Positions 1-10,162 are shown, numbered from the stretch's first letter. The stretch is 64,000 nucleotides of DNA from Enterobacter mori (GCF_025244905.1 NZ_CP104285.1:1612001-1676000), one strand, 5' to 3'. The notes: generated by a model from the sequence alone, not told the origin. Translations and numbers: made by a program.

Positions 1-1430
1 CCACCGACTGGCTGGGCGCGGCCAAATTGATCCACGGAGCCCGTAATGGCGATGTTCTGATTAATCGGGACTTCCGCCAGGGCGCTGATTAAGGCGCAAA
101 GCTCGGCCATTGAGGCGCTATCGCCATCGACTTCACTGTAGGACTGCTCGAACGTCAGGGACGCAGAGAAGGGGATCTGCTGCTCAAGCTGCAGCTCGGA
201 CATCAGGAAAGCCTGCATGATCATCATGCCTTTAGCATGAATGTTTCCACCCAGCTCCGCTTTCCGCTCAATATCCGTAAATTCACCGTCGCCAATGTGA
301 ACAACACAGCTGATACGGGAAGGTTCGCCGAAAGCACGAGGGTGACCGGGAAACTCAATCACGGACAAGGCGTTAATCTGACCGATTCGTTCGCCTTCGG
401 TCTCGACCAGAATCTGTTCCAGCAGGATTTCATCCTGCATGCGGTCCGCAAGATAGCCTTCGCGCCACTCCCGCTGGGCAAGCATCTGAGTCAATTGTTC
501 GCCTGTGAAAACGCCTTGGCCGCTGATCACACCCACTTCACGCAGCTGTTTGCCGATCCAGAGTGGGCAAAGCGGCAGGGTTTCCTGGTCTCCGGTATAG
601 CGAACCGCCTCACGGATAAGACCTGACCACGCGTCAGCGGCAGGAGTTGGCAGAGCAAAGCGTTTTGCCACCGCCATTACCCACTGGCACCACTGCGCCA
701 TATCATCCGCATCGGCAATTTGAATGTTGTCTTCGTATTCGCTGTAAACCGCCTGATCCGCCAGCTCTGGCTCCATTTCCTGGAAGTCGGCCAGAGATTC
801 ACGATCGCCCGTCAGCACAACGGTTAAAGAGAGCGGCATTGACGGGATGGATACAGGCAGAGGGCGAGACTCGTCATAGCCTATCCAGTCGAAGCGCTGC
901 TGGCTAACGATCGTTTTCAGACGCATCCACAGCAGCGGTTGCGACATCAGGGTGCGCAGAGAAATAATAAGTACGCCGCCATTTGCGCGATGCACCAGCC
1001 CAGGCTGCAGGGAGAGCTCACCGTTAAACTGACGAAGACAACCAAACAGTTGTTCTGCTTCGACCCAGTTTGCGGTAACCACTTCGCCCTGCGCTGCAAA
1101 ACGGTCATCAGCCTGCGTAGCGGGGGCGAAAGTGACATCATGCCCTGTGATACGATACTCGCCGCCGAAAACAGCATTCGCTTCCGGTTTAAGCTCGCGC
1201 ATGGCATCACCCAGAAGCGTCAAATACTCGGCTTCTTCCGGGGCTTTGAGCAGCATGAAGGGAGATGTCGCCCATGGGCTTAACACCTGCTCCAGTGCGT
1301 AATGCAAACGCGGTTGTGTATCGCTAAGTATGAATTCGTGTTCTTGTGCGAGGTCTGGCTGTGCAAACAGTTCCTGATAGCTCTCGGTATCCGGAACCAG
1401 GTCACGCCATGCTAGTTTCGTAATGGTCAA
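1..1430 (-). CDS. lonH: Lon-like protease LonH/YcbZ, 3' end cut by the window edge
   Basis: This is the N-terminal 476 codons of the Lon-related protease LonH (YcbZ), which is about 586 residues in E. coli. The start is read as TTG at 1428-1430, because translation from there gives MTITKLAWRDLVP, the known N-terminus; no ATG fits. The end visible in the window is the Lon_C proteolytic domain: the serine-nucleophile motif GDSASMAELC is encoded near 100-130, followed by ITGSVDQFGRAQPVGG at the edge. The catalytic lysine lies beyond the window. The family has a degenerate AAA+ part, so ATP-dependent proteolysis is inferred, not shown. It is divergent from matP, as in E. coli, where fabA lies downstream. 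Confidence 0.93.
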   Translation of the reverse strand, partial: MTITKLAWRDLVPDTESYQELFAQPDLAQEHEFILSDTQPRLHYALEQVLSPWATSPFMLLKAPEEAEYLTLLGDAMRELKPEANAVFGGEYRITGHDVTFAPATQADDRFAAQGEVVTANWVEAEQLFGCLRQFNGELSLQPGLVHRANGGVLIISLRTLMSQPLLWMRLKTIVSQQRFDWIGYDESRPLPVSIPSMPLSLTVVLTGDRESLADFQEMEPELADQAVYSEYEDNIQIADADDMAQWCQWVMAVAKRFALPTPAADAWSGLIREAVRYTGDQETLPLCPLWIGKQLREVGVISGQGVFTGEQLTQMLAQREWREGYLADRMQDEILLEQILVETEGERIGQINALSVIEFPGHPRAFGEPSRISCVVHIGDGEFTDIERKAELGGNIHAKGMMIMQAFLMSELQLEQQIPFSASLTFEQSYSEVDGDSASMAELCALISALAEVPINQNIAITGSVDQFGRAQPVG

Positions 1431-1616
1431 AGTTGATGTTTTTTAGTCAGATGTAAAACCGTGGAGTATACCGTAAGCGGGGGGCTCTTCCCAAGCAGGA
1501 TTGGGGATTTCGGTGAGTGAATCTCAAGCGATGTTTCACAGGATATGATTTCTTTTCAGCAGATTGCCAAAAAACTGATATTCTGAACAGAGTTACGTGG
1601 TAACACTGAGATCGCA

Positions 1617-2069
1617 ATGAAATATCAACAACTGGAAAATCTCGAAAGCGGCTGGAAATGGAAGTACCTGGTCAAAAAGCACCGTGAAGGGGAGCTGATC
1701 ACCTGCTACATCGAAGCCAGCGCTGCGCAAGAGGCCGTGGATATTTTGCTGACCCTCGAAAATGAACCGGTACAGGTGAATAGCTGGATTGAGAAGCATA
1801 TTAATCCCGCCCTGTTAAACCGGATGAAGCAAACTATCCGTGCACGGCGAAAACGGCATTTTAATGCTGAGCATCAGCACACCCGTAAAAAATCAATCGA
1901 CCTGGAGTTTATGGTCTGGCAGCGTCTGGCGGGGCTAGCGCAACGGCGAGGGAAAACGCTGTCGGAGACCGTGGTACAACTGATTGAAGATGCCGAGCAT
2001 AAAGAGAAGTATGCCAGCCAGATGTCCACGCTGAAGAACGATCTTCAGGCTTTGCTGGGTAAAAAGTAG
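1617..2069 (+). CDS. matP: Macrodomain Ter protein MatP
   Basis: MatP binds matS sites in the terminus macrodomain, compacts it and links it to the divisome through ZapB. The 150-residue product is the family length and nearly identical to E. coli MatP from [18 protein letters not shown] to LQALLGKK. The basic segment around residues 75-100 ([18 protein letters not shown]) and the following ribbon-helix-helix and C-terminal helical part match the DNA-binding and tetramerisation regions of the family. It is transcribed alone, divergently from lonH, and ends before a shared hairpin with convergent ompA. Confidence 0.97.
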   Translation: MKYQQLENLESGWKWKYLVKKHREGELITCYIEASAAQEAVDILLTLENEPVQVNSWIEKHINPALLNRMKQTIRARRKRHFNAEHQHTRKKSIDLEFMVWQRLAGLAQRRGKTLSETVVQLIEDAEHKEKYASQMSTLKNDLQALLGKK

Positions 2070-2092
2070 TTTCTTATTTTTCTTCAGACAAT

Positions 2093-2120
2093 AAAAAACC
2101 CCGCATGGCGGGGTTTTTTT
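2093..2120. terminator. Bidirectional terminator between matP and ompA
   Basis: A 12-bp perfect stem (AAAAAACCCCGC, loop ATG, GCGGGGTTTTTT) lies between the convergent stops of matP and ompA. A-tract and T-tract on either side allow intrinsic termination in both directions. Confidence 0.9.
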
Positions 2121-2133
2121 ATAAGACGATAAC

Positions 2134-3189
2134 TTATGCCGCAGGCTGAGTTACAACGTCTTTGATACCTTTAACTTCGATCTCAACGCGACGATCTGGT
2201 GCCAGGCAGTCGATCAGTGCAGCGCGAGCTTTCACGTTGTCACAGGTAGAACCGGTCACTGGGTTAGATTCGCCCATACCACGTGGGGAGATCTTGTTAG
2301 CTGGGATACCTTTAGATACCAGGTAATCAACTACAGACTGAGCACGTTTCTCAGACAGTTTCTGGTTGTAAGCGTCAGAACCGATACGGTCGGTGAAGCC
2401 CAGAACCACTACAGAACCATCTTTAGGATCCAGGTTGCTCAGCTGGGTGTACAGCTGATCCAGTGCCTGCTGACCTTCTGGTTTCAGGGTAGCTTTGTTG
2501 AAGTTGAACAGAACGTCAGACTTCAGAGTGAAGTGCTTGGTCTGTACTTCTGGAGCTGGAGCCGGAGCTGGAGCTACGATTGGTGCAGCATCTTCCTGCT
2601 GACCGAAACGGTAAGAAACACCAACGCTCAGCATGCCGTTGTCTGGACGAACGCCAACGGTAGCACCGTCACCAATGTTGTTAACCCACTGGTATTCCAG
2701 ACGGGTAGCGATATCACGGGTCATAGCCCACTCAACGCCACCAGCGAATACTGGGGAAACACCGGTGTCATGGTCGTCGCCAGCGATGCTGTTGCTGGAG
2801 TCTGCACGCCATACCATGCCGCCCAGACGGGTGTACACGTCCAGATCGTCAGTTACTGGGTAACCCAGTTTAGCGGTGAGCTGTACGCCTTGAGCTTTAA
2901 AAGCGCCGTTTACGTTGTCGCCTTTGTATGGCATACGACCTAACCAGTCGTAACCCATTTCAAAACCAACATACGGGTTAACCTGATAGCCACCGAACGC
3001 GCCTGCACCCAGCTGGCTCTCGTGAGTCGGGCCATCGTTGTTCAGGCTGCTGTTGTACCAGCCGGTGTCATGGAACTGAGACCAGCCCAGTTTACCACCT
3101 GCATACCAGGTATTATCTTTCGGAGCGGCCTGCGCTACGGTAGCGAAGCCAGCCAGTGCCACTGCAATCGCGATAGCTGTCTTTTTCAT
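2134..3189 (-). CDS. ompA: Outer membrane protein A
   Basis: OmpA is the abundant outer membrane protein that anchors the envelope to peptidoglycan. The start is the ATG at 3187-3189, giving the signal peptide [21 protein letters not shown]; a longer in-frame reading exists but the GAGG ribosome site sits just before this ATG. The mature N-terminus [12 protein letters not shown] opens the eight-stranded barrel, an Ala/Pro hinge ([10 protein letters not shown]) follows near residue 210, and the C-terminal OmpA-like domain carries the peptidoglycan-binding segment [20 protein letters not shown]. The pair of cysteines in the C-domain ([18 protein letters not shown]) is conserved. Length 351 residues, in the usual range. 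Confidence 0.98.
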   Translation of the reverse strand: MKKTAIAIAVALAGFATVAQAAPKDNTWYAGGKLGWSQFHDTGWYNSSLNNDGPTHESQLGAGAFGGYQVNPYVGFEMGYDWLGRMPYKGDNVNGAFKAQGVQLTAKLGYPVTDDLDVYTRLGGMVWRADSSNSIAGDDHDTGVSPVFAGGVEWAMTRDIATRLEYQWVNNIGDGATVGVRPDNGMLSVGVSYRFGQQEDAAPIVAPAPAPAPEVQTKHFTLKSDVLFNFNKATLKPEGQQALDQLYTQLSNLDPKDGSVVVLGFTDRIGSDAYNQKLSEKRAQSVVDYLVSKGIPANKISPRGMGESNPVTGSTCDNVKARAALIDCLAPDRRVEIEVKGIKDVVTQPAA

Positions 3190-3322
3190 TTTTTGCGCCT
3201 CGTTATCATCCAAAATTTGCCATGAAGATCTCTGCAGAGAAATCACGGTTAAATCCTTCACCGGGGGGCGTGGTCAAATATAAATCTACCGATATCTTCG
3301 GCTTAGGCCGAGCACCCCTGGC
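3190..3322 (-). promoter_or_regulatory. Long structured 5' leader of ompA
   Basis: The sequence upstream of ompA closely follows the E. coli ompA leader, which is about 133 nt and stabilises the mRNA by stem-loops; it includes the stem GGCCTAAGCC and the ribosome site with GATAACGAGGCGCAAAAA before the ATG. In E. coli the sRNA MicA pairs near this ribosome site. The leader end is placed by analogy with the E. coli transcript, not from a mapped start. Confidence 0.65.
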
Positions 3323-3544
3323 GATGTAAAGTCTACAACGTAGATGAAAACTTACAAGTGTGAAGTCTGTCAGGCATATGAAAAAAAAAGTTCCGTATAC
3401 CTAATATTTAACATTTTTTGAACGAAAATTGTGCAGCAAAATTAACGAGAACCGCTCCAGACAAGCCTTGCCGAAGATTTGACGCGTTGAACTATTTCTG
3501 CATCTTATGGTCGAAAAAAATTCCAGGAAAAGTCCTAATTTCAC

Positions 3545-4054
3545 TCAATGATACAAATTTGAGTGAATTTTTAGCCCGGAATGTTGTCCTCTGCGATAAG
3601 AATCTGCACGAACCGGTCGCATAATAAACCCCATCGCGTGACCTTCTTCCGCTGCTTCCGTCAGTCTCAGGTGTTCCTCTTCCGACAGTTCATCAGGCAG
3701 CCATCCGATCACCACACTGTAATTCCCTGTACGTAAGGCCCGGATCATTGAATCTACCGTATCGCAGGGTGAGAGTTGGTTAATCTGCATCACTTTCGCC
3801 AGCGGCAGGCCCGCAGACTGAACCCACTCGCGGCTCAATTTTTGTTGTGGCGTCAGCCAAAGCTGCCAGCGTGATTGCTGACCAAGCTGCTGCAACAGCG
3901 GCAGTAATAAGAGTTGCGTCAACAGAGGCTGGTCTTCACGATAAACCACTTCACTGATAAGCCCTGTAGAATCACGCCCGACGGATTTCTGCGCGACATT
4001 GCCAGCGGTAGAAGAGAGAGATGTTGAGCGATTTGCATAGCCTGAAGTGTACAT
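3545..4054 (-). CDS. sulA: SOS cell division inhibitor SulA
   Basis: SulA blocks FtsZ polymerisation during the SOS response and is degraded by Lon. The start chosen is the ATG at 4052-4054 ([10 protein letters not shown]), giving 169 residues as in E. coli; another ATG lies two codons upstream. The conserved core ([18 protein letters not shown] and [20 protein letters not shown]) and the C-terminal Lon recognition tail ending [11 protein letters not shown] are intact. A LexA box lies 20 nt before the start. It sits between ompA and the divergent sxy, the E. coli arrangement. Confidence 0.96.
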   Translation of the reverse strand: MYTSGYANRSTSLSSTAGNVAQKSVGRDSTGLISEVVYREDQPLLTQLLLLPLLQQLGQQSRWQLWLTPQQKLSREWVQSAGLPLAKVMQINQLSPCDTVDSMIRALRTGNYSVVIGWLPDELSEEEHLRLTEAAEEGHAMGFIMRPVRADSYRRGQHSGLKIHSNLYH

Positions 4055-4074
4055 ATTCATTCCAGCCCTGTAGT

Positions 4075-4094
4075 TACTGTATGGATATACAGTA
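4075..4094. promoter_or_regulatory. LexA (SOS) box for sulA
   Basis: TACTGTATGGATATACAGTA matches the LexA consensus CTGT-N8-ACAG perfectly and is nearly palindromic over 20 bp. It lies immediately upstream of sulA, which fits strong SOS repression. Confidence 0.93.
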
Positions 4095-4271
4095 ACCCCT
4101 GTATGCATAAAGATCAACCTCATTTTCGGAAAGAGACTCGCAAATTTCACCCATTCTTGGTGCGCCATAAAAAATCATCTTGCCCTCCAGCAATAAGTTG
4201 CCTATTTTCCTGCTAACGGATCCGTTAGTGATAAATATCGTTGTTAATAATTGATTTTTAATGGAATTATC

Positions 4272-4898
4272 ATGAAAAAGATATCTTATGAGCGGATTTA
4301 TAAATCGCAGGAATACCTCTCACCGTTAGGCGAAATTCATCATCGGGCGCTATTTGGTGGGTACACCCTGGCGGTGGATAATGCGGTGTTCGCGATGGTG
4401 TCGGAGGGTGAACTCTACCTCCGAGCCTGTGAAGAAAGTGCCAGGTATTGTGTCAAAAACGCCTCTTCGTTTCTGACGCTAATGAAACGAGGCCGTCCCG
4501 TCCTGCTTAATTACTATCGGGTGGACGACGGGCTTTGGCAGGACAGGGACAAATTGCTCCAGCTTTCCTCCTTTGCTCTCGACGCGGCAAGGAAAGAGCG
4601 CTGCCAGCGCCATCAGCGCAACCGGCTAAAAGATCTTCCGAATCTGACCTTTCAACTTGAGGTGCTGCTTTTAGAAGCAGGCATCACTAATGAGGAAACC
4701 TTACGGGAACTGGGTGCCAGGAAATGCTGGCTGAAGATGAGGTCCAAAAACAAGGCCTTAAGTATTAAGGTGCTGTTCGCGCTGGAAGGTGCCATTGAAG
4801 GGCTACATGAAGCGGCGCTCCCGGCCGACATTCGCCGGGAGCTGACAGAGTGGTTTAATGCGCTGCCTGAGAGTCAGGAGCATCATTCCTCAAGGTAG
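4272..4898 (+). CDS. sxy: Competence regulator Sxy/TfoX
   Basis: Sxy works with CRP at CRP-S promoters to induce natural-competence genes. The start is the ATG at 4272 (MKKISYERIYKSQEYL), matching E. coli Sxy; a longer reading from 4251 is less likely. The 208-residue product has the TfoX N-terminal domain (RALFGGYTLAVDNAVFAMV, about 25-100) and the C-terminal domain (NLTFQLEVLLLEAGITNEETL onwards, about 125-200). Its 3' end overlaps the 3' end of convergent yccS by 44 bp. More divergent from E. coli than its neighbours. Confidence 0.93.
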   Translation: MKKISYERIYKSQEYLSPLGEIHHRALFGGYTLAVDNAVFAMVSEGELYLRACEESARYCVKNASSFLTLMKRGRPVLLNYYRVDDGLWQDRDKLLQLSSFALDAARKERCQRHQRNRLKDLPNLTFQLEVLLLEAGITNEETLRELGARKCWLKMRSKNKALSIKVLFALEGAIEGLHEAALPADIRRELTEWFNALPESQEHHSSR

Positions 4899-7017
4899 CG
4901 ATCTGCTGTTGTAGCCGGCAGATTTCCGGCAGCAGGGCAATCAGCAGGCCGATTTGCTGCAGGACCAGCGGTGCTTTGTTGTCGGCGCCCGGGTCAAGGT
5001 GGGCAATACGTTGGGCCAGTTCATCCAGCGATTGTTGAACGCGCGGCTCATCGGCTGGCCGATGATGTAGTGCATCATCGACGTAGCAGACAGCATCATC
5101 CAGTAAGGCGAGAATGCCCGGATTGGTCAGTTTCTCACGGTGTGCGCCCAACGTAGAAATATAGCTAGTGAACGTATGATTCAGACACAGCAGACGAAAA
5201 GCAGTTTCCCGAATTTCCGCGGTGGCGCGCGGTTCCGTGGACATGTTCGAGACCACCGACGCCAGTTCGGCATCGCTGTTATGCGCATCGCGCCGGGCAA
5301 TGCGATAAGCAAGGCGGTTATCGCGACCCTGGTGGTATTGCTCAAGGATCGCATCAAGGTACCGGCAGTTTGCATTCATCGCCCTGTCTAACACGCGCGG
5401 CAGATTACGAAAACGCCAGTCGGGCCAGATGAAACTCACCGCCGCCCAGGCGATAGCGCAGCCAATGAGCGTGTCGATCACGCGGGGCAGGGCAACTTCA
5501 AACCCTTCACCCAGCAGGTTAAAGCACAGTAAAACCAGCAGCGTGATGAACATCGTCGCGTGGGCGTATTGCACATTACGGAAGGCGAAGAACAGCACGC
5601 CGGTAATGACGATCAGCACCAGTTGGCCCTCGATGGACGGCACGAAATAGAGCACCGGAAGGCCAATGGCGACGCCTACCAGCGTCCCAATAATACGTAA
5701 CGCCAGGCGGTGGCGTGTGGCGTTATAGTTGGGCTGACAGACAAACAGGCTGGTGAGCAGGATCCAGTAGCCGTGATGTAAACCGGTTATTTGAATAAAC
5801 GCGTAACCCACGCACAGCACCAGTGACATTCTCACCGCGTGACGAAACAGAGCGGATTCCGGCGTAAAATTGCGGCTCAGCCGCAGCCACATGCCGCTAA
5901 CGCTATGCACACTGTCATCAGCAAGCTGATTATCGGCATCGTTGCCCGGCAAGGCCATCGCCTGTTCGGATTCAATGGTCGCCAGCTGAGCATCGATTGC
6001 CCGCAGGTTATTAAGCAAAAAACCCAGCGCTTTTATATGTTCCGGTGCGGTTCCACTGGCCTGCACGCGGTCGATGGCCGCATCAAGATGGCTAAACGCG
6101 CGCTCAAACCGCGGGTCATGCTGATAGGGCGTCCGCAGTAAAATTGAACGCGCTAGCTGCTGACACGCCTGAGATTGCATGGAAAGTAAGCGCTGGAATC
6201 GGAACATCACGTCGCTGTAGCGGAACGTTTCACGCAGGGCGGCATACTGAACGTGTGAAGAGCTGGCACGCTCATGGATGTCCTGCGCGGCAAAGTAGTA
6301 GTGAAGCGTTCTTCGCGTCCCGCGTTGGCCGCGGTCTCCGCGCAGGCGGGTCAGCAGGGAGGCTTTGGTCTGGTTCAGCGTGGCGACTAACTGGCCGTTT
6401 GCCAGCGCCAGATCGTAAAGAGGGGCCTGGCTTTCCTCTTCAATATCCGGGTCAAACAGCCGGGATTTCAGCTCCAGATAATGCGCCAGCTGCTCATAGC
6501 TGCGAGCAAGATTATCCTGCAGAGGGCGCACCGGGAAGATGAGGTGCCCTGTTAACGTCAGCAGGTTATACCAGATAGCCCCCAGCAATAGCAGCACAGG
6601 TTGCTGGTACCATTGATCGTACAGGGACACACCCAGCATGGTGTAAATAGCAATCAGCAGTGCGCCAAATGCGATGGTGGCATAACGCTGTCCAAGCCCG
6701 CCGAGCAGAATAAAGCCGCTGGTGGAGAGCGTAAGGCCTAAGGCAAACAGCCAGGGCCACGGGAAGAGCAGCTCGACAGATGCGGACGCAATAAAGAAAC
6801 AGACAAGAGTGATAACCAGGTTGCGCAGACGCCCGGCCAGACGGTCATCGAGGTCCGCAAGCGCCCCCGCAACCACCCCTAACGTGAGCGGAATCGTGAG
6901 CTTAACGTCATTCAGCCACCACGGCAGGGCAACGGTGCCACAAAGGGCGATAAAAATTCTGACGTTATAAAGCCAGATGCTGTTCCAGGTATAATTGCGA
7001 AGCAGTGGGCTTAGCAT
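4855..7017 (-). CDS. yccS: FUSC-family inner membrane protein YccS
   Basis: A 720-residue inner membrane protein of the FUSC (fusaric acid resistance/aromatic exporter-like) family, the usual YccS length. It has an N-terminal block of hydrophobic helices (about 10-155), a long helical soluble stretch (about 160-385), a second membrane block (about 390-520; MSLVLCVGYAFIQITGLHHGYW) and a C-terminal soluble part. The substrate is unknown. It follows yccF on the same strand with an 18-bp gap, so the two are probably one operon. Its last 44 bp overlap sxy tail to tail. Confidence 0.93.
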   Translation of the reverse strand: MLSPLLRNYTWNSIWLYNVRIFIALCGTVALPWWLNDVKLTIPLTLGVVAGALADLDDRLAGRLRNLVITLVCFFIASASVELLFPWPWLFALGLTLSTSGFILLGGLGQRYATIAFGALLIAIYTMLGVSLYDQWYQQPVLLLLGAIWYNLLTLTGHLIFPVRPLQDNLARSYEQLAHYLELKSRLFDPDIEEESQAPLYDLALANGQLVATLNQTKASLLTRLRGDRGQRGTRRTLHYYFAAQDIHERASSSHVQYAALRETFRYSDVMFRFQRLLSMQSQACQQLARSILLRTPYQHDPRFERAFSHLDAAIDRVQASGTAPEHIKALGFLLNNLRAIDAQLATIESEQAMALPGNDADNQLADDSVHSVSGMWLRLSRNFTPESALFRHAVRMSLVLCVGYAFIQITGLHHGYWILLTSLFVCQPNYNATRHRLALRIIGTLVGVAIGLPVLYFVPSIEGQLVLIVITGVLFFAFRNVQYAHATMFITLLVLLCFNLLGEGFEVALPRVIDTLIGCAIAWAAVSFIWPDWRFRNLPRVLDRAMNANCRYLDAILEQYHQGRDNRLAYRIARRDAHNSDAELASVVSNMSTEPRATAEIRETAFRLLCLNHTFTSYISTLGAHREKLTNPGILALLDDAVCYVDDALHHRPADEPRVQQSLDELAQRIAHLDPGADNKAPLVLQQIGLLIALLPEICRLQQQIATLRNDAPDSQAAH

Positions 7018-7035
7018 GAGCGCGGCCAGTCCTTA

Positions 7036-7482
7036 TTACTGAAAACGACGGCGAGCATTGGCCTCACGCGCGGCTTGCGCCACCTCAACCGGGACGACCC
7101 TACGTCCAACCGGCCACAGGGCAATGACGGCAATTTTAAAGTTAGCGATCCCAACAGGAATGCCAATGATTGTCACGCACTGGGCGATACCGGCAAAAAT
7201 GTGCATCAGGCACAGCCACCAGCCAAAGAAAATCAGCCACAGAATATTCAGTACGGTGCCGCCGGTATTCATCAGCGCGTTTTTACCTTCCGGGTTCAGC
7301 TCATCAACGTGGACAGCCTCATTACCGTAGGGAATAAAGGAGAGTTTGGTGATTTCCCAGCAGGAGCGTGTCAGCGGCAGGGTAAAGATAAGCACGATGC
7401 TGACCAGAGTGGCAAAAAGCCAGGAAAGGGTGGTGGCAAAACCGCCCAGCACAAAATTCAACACATTCAGAACGGTACGCAT
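7036..7482 (-). CDS. yccF: YccF-domain inner membrane protein
   Basis: A 148-residue protein with two YccF repeats: hydrophobic segments with the pattern NxLNFVLGGF near the start and GGTVLNILWLIFFGWWLCLMH in the middle, each followed by a short glycine-proline-rich piece (FIPYGNEAVHV; TIIGIPVGIANFKIA). The function is not known. It is first in the likely yccF-yccS operon and divergent from helD. Confidence 0.93.
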   Translation of the reverse strand: MRTVLNVLNFVLGGFATTLSWLFATLVSIVLIFTLPLTRSCWEITKLSFIPYGNEAVHVDELNPEGKNALMNTGGTVLNILWLIFFGWWLCLMHIFAGIAQCVTIIGIPVGIANFKIAVIALWPVGRRVVPVEVAQAAREANARRRFQ

Positions 7483-7605
7483 AAACCCTCACTTCCTTTC
7501 GATAAAATTAACGCCCATTGATTGTAACGTTTTTTTAGGCTGGAGCACCTTAAAACTGGCAGTTAAACTATCAGGCAAATTATCTCTTCGTGGATCCGGC
7601 TGGAT

Positions 7606-9660
7606 ATGGAACTGAAAGCAACGTCAATGGGCAAACGCCTGGCTCAACACCCTTACGACAAGGTTGTGCTCCTTAACGCGGGAGTGAAAGTCTCCGGGGA
7701 ACGCCACGAATATCTCATTCCCTTCAATCAAATGTTGGCGATCCACTGTAAGCGAGGGCTGGTGTGGGGCGAGCTGGAGTTCGTTTTGCCTGCCGATAAA
7801 GTGGTGCGCCTTCACGGCACCGAGTGGGGGGAAACCCAGCGTTTTCATCACCATCTGAATACGCTCTGGCAGCAGTGGAGCCAGGATATGAGCGTGATTG
7901 CCGCCCAGGTTCTGCAGCAGGTACTGGATGAAATCGCGAAGAGCGATGCCCAACACACGTGGCTCACGCGCCAGCAGACTGCGGGTCTGCAGCAAAAAAT
8001 AAAACAGGCGCTGACTGCATTGCCGTTCCCGGTGGCGCGACTCAATGAGTTTGACAATTGCCGCGACGCATGGCGGAAGTGTCAGGCATGGCTGAGTGAT
8101 ATTGATAAAAGTCGCCTTGCGCATAACCAGGCCTGGACCGATGCCATGCTCACCCAATACGCTGATTTCTTCAGCACGGTCGAGTCTTCGCCGCTTAACC
8201 CTGCGCAGGCGCGTGCGGTGGTCAACGGTGAACAGTCTCTGCTGGTGCTTGCGGGTGCCGGGAGCGGTAAAACGTCGGTGCTGGTGGCTCGCGCAGGCTG
8301 GCTTCTGACCACTGGGGAGGCCGTTGCAGACCAGATTTTGCTGCTGGCATTTGGTCGCAAAGCGGCACAGGAGATGGACGAACGTATCCAGGCGAGACTG
8401 CATACCCAGGATATCTCGGCCAGAACGTTTCATGCGCTTGCGCTGCATATCATTCAGCAGGGCAGCAAGAAAGTCCCGTCCATCAGTAAACTGGAAAACG
8501 ACACGCAGGCGCGCCAGACGCTGTTCATCAAAACGTGGCGGCAGCAGTGCAGCGAGAAAAAAGCACAGGCAAAAGGCTGGCGTCAGTGGCTGGAGGAAGA
8601 GCTGAACTGGGAGGTGCCGGAAGGCAGTTTCTGGCAGGATGACAAGTTGGCACGTCGGCTCGGCTCGCGTCTCGATCGTTGGGTCAGCCTGATGCGCATG
8701 CACGGTGGTTCACAGGCCGAGATGATTGAAAGCGCGCCGGAGGCGATTCGCGCGGTGTTTTCAAAGCGCGTGAAGCTGATGGCTCCGATGCTAAAAGCCT
8801 GGAAAACGGCACTGAAAGAGGAGAACGCCGTCGATTTCTCCGGGCTTATCCATCAGGCCATTATCATTTTAGAGAAGGGGCGTTTCGTCAGCCCGTGGAA
8901 GCACATACTGGTGGATGAGTTTCAGGATATCTCTCCGCAGCGTGCCGCGCTGCTCTCGGCGCTGCGGGCGCAGAACAAACATACGTCGCTGTTTGCGGTG
9001 GGGGATGACTGGCAGGCCATCTATCGCTTTAGCGGGGCGCAACTTTCACTGACGACAGCGTTTCACCACTATTTTGGCGAAGGCGATCGCAGCGATCTGG
9101 ACACCACCTACCGCTTCAATGCGCGCATTGGCGAAATAGCCAACCGCTTTATTCAGCAGAACCCGCACCAGCTGACCAAACCGCTTAACAGCCTGACGCC
9201 GGGGGATAAAAAAGCGGTCACCCTGTTAACAGAAGATCAGCTTGAGCCGCTACTGGATAAACTGAGCGGCTACGCGAAACCCGACGAACGCATTCTGGTG
9301 CTGGCACGCTATCATCACCTCAAACCGGCCGCGCTGGAAAAGGCCGCTACACGCTGGCCGAAACTTCAGCTCGATTTTATGACTATCCACGCCAGCAAAG
9401 GGCAGCAGGCAGATTATGTGATTGTGGTGGGGCTTAAAGAGGGCAGCGACGGTTTCCCGGCCCCGGCCCGCGAGTCGGTGATGGAAGAGGCCCTGCTGCC
9501 GGTGCCGGAAGATTTCCCGGATGCGGAAGAGCGACGTCTGCTGTATGTGGCGATAACCCGCGCGCGTCATCGCGTATGGCTGTTGTTCAATAAAGAGGTG
9601 CCATCCGTGTTTGTCGATATTTTGAAGAGTATTGATGTGCCGGTAGCGAGAAAGCCGTAG
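7606..9660 (+). CDS. helD: DNA helicase IV
   Basis: HelD is a superfamily 1 3'-5' DNA helicase. The 684-residue product aligns end to end with E. coli helicase IV, starting MELKATSMGKRLAQHPYDK. Walker A is GAGSGKT at about residues 216-222, the Walker B DEFQD is at 437-441, motif III is VGDDWQAIYRFSGAQ, and the C-terminal motifs include DFMTIHASKGQQADYV and RRLLYVAITRARHRV. It is transcribed alone, divergent from yccF, and ends before a REP-like hairpin. Confidence 0.97.
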   Translation: MELKATSMGKRLAQHPYDKVVLLNAGVKVSGERHEYLIPFNQMLAIHCKRGLVWGELEFVLPADKVVRLHGTEWGETQRFHHHLNTLWQQWSQDMSVIAAQVLQQVLDEIAKSDAQHTWLTRQQTAGLQQKIKQALTALPFPVARLNEFDNCRDAWRKCQAWLSDIDKSRLAHNQAWTDAMLTQYADFFSTVESSPLNPAQARAVVNGEQSLLVLAGAGSGKTSVLVARAGWLLTTGEAVADQILLLAFGRKAAQEMDERIQARLHTQDISARTFHALALHIIQQGSKKVPSISKLENDTQARQTLFIKTWRQQCSEKKAQAKGWRQWLEEELNWEVPEGSFWQDDKLARRLGSRLDRWVSLMRMHGGSQAEMIESAPEAIRAVFSKRVKLMAPMLKAWKTALKEENAVDFSGLIHQAIIILEKGRFVSPWKHILVDEFQDISPQRAALLSALRAQNKHTSLFAVGDDWQAIYRFSGAQLSLTTAFHHYFGEGDRSDLDTTYRFNARIGEIANRFIQQNPHQLTKPLNSLTPGDKKAVTLLTEDQLEPLLDKLSGYAKPDERILVLARYHHLKPAALEKAATRWPKLQLDFMTIHASKGQQADYVIVVGLKEGSDGFPAPARESVMEEALLPVPEDFPDAEERRLLYVAITRARHRVWLLFNKEVPSVFVDILKSIDVPVARKP

Positions 9661-9666
9661 CGGGAT

Positions 9667-9703
9667 TGCCGGGTCAGGCGAAGCCGCCACCCGGCAAAAA
9701 AAG
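9667..9703 (+). terminator. REP-like hairpin after helD, probable terminator
   Basis: TGCCGGGT and ACCCGGCA form an 8-bp stem, followed by A-rich sequence. The sequence resembles the REP elements seen elsewhere in the window (17038, 28024, 57780). On the minus strand the stem would be preceded, not followed, by mgsA, so its main role would be at the helD 3' end. Confidence 0.55.
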
Positions 9704-10162
9704 TTATTTCAATCTTTCGGAAAGATAACGCTGATAGTCCGGAATAAGGATATCAACCGGCGAGTTAAACTGCGGCGATTCGATGATGAAATCCGCCGTG
9801 GACAGGTTCGTCGCCACCGGAATATTCCACACCGTCGCCAGGCGCAGCAGCGCTTTAACATCCGGATCGTGCGGAACTGCGTTCAGCGGATCCCAGAAGA
9901 AAATCAGCACATCAATTTTCCCTTCCGAAATCTGTGCGCCTACCTGCTGATCGCCGCCCATCGGGCCGCTCAGCATGGCGTTCACTTCCAGCCCCGTTTC
10001 GCGCTGGATCAGATTGCCGGTTGTACCGGTCGCTGAGAGGGCGTGCTTTTCCAGCAAAGACTGATGGCGGCGAACCCAGTTAAGCAGCATTTGTTTACAG
10101 TGATCGTGCGCAACCAGAGCAATGTGTTTGCGTTCCGGGAGCGTGCGTGTTGTCAGTTCCAT
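9704..10162 (-). CDS. mgsA: Methylglyoxal synthase
   Basis: MgsA converts dihydroxyacetone phosphate to methylglyoxal and phosphate, a bypass of lower glycolysis. The start is the ATG at 10160-10162 ([20 protein letters not shown]), giving the normal 152 residues; an upstream in-frame ATG would add four residues. The catalytic residues are visible: Asp71 in SGPMGGDQQ, His98 and Asp101 in NAVPHDPD. It lies convergent to helD as in E. coli. Confidence 0.97.
   Translation of the reverse strand: MELTTRTLPERKHIALVAHDHCKQMLLNWVRRHQSLLEKHALSATGTTGNLIQRETGLEVNAMLSGPMGGDQQVGAQISEGKIDVLIFFWDPLNAVPHDPDVKALLRLATVWNIPVATNLSTADFIIESPQFNSPVDILIPDYQRYLSERLK

Noticed and set aside
3190-3261. N-terminal extension of OmpA by 24 residues
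   Set aside because: The signal peptide and a good ribosome site define the start at 3189; the extension is within the known untranslated leader.
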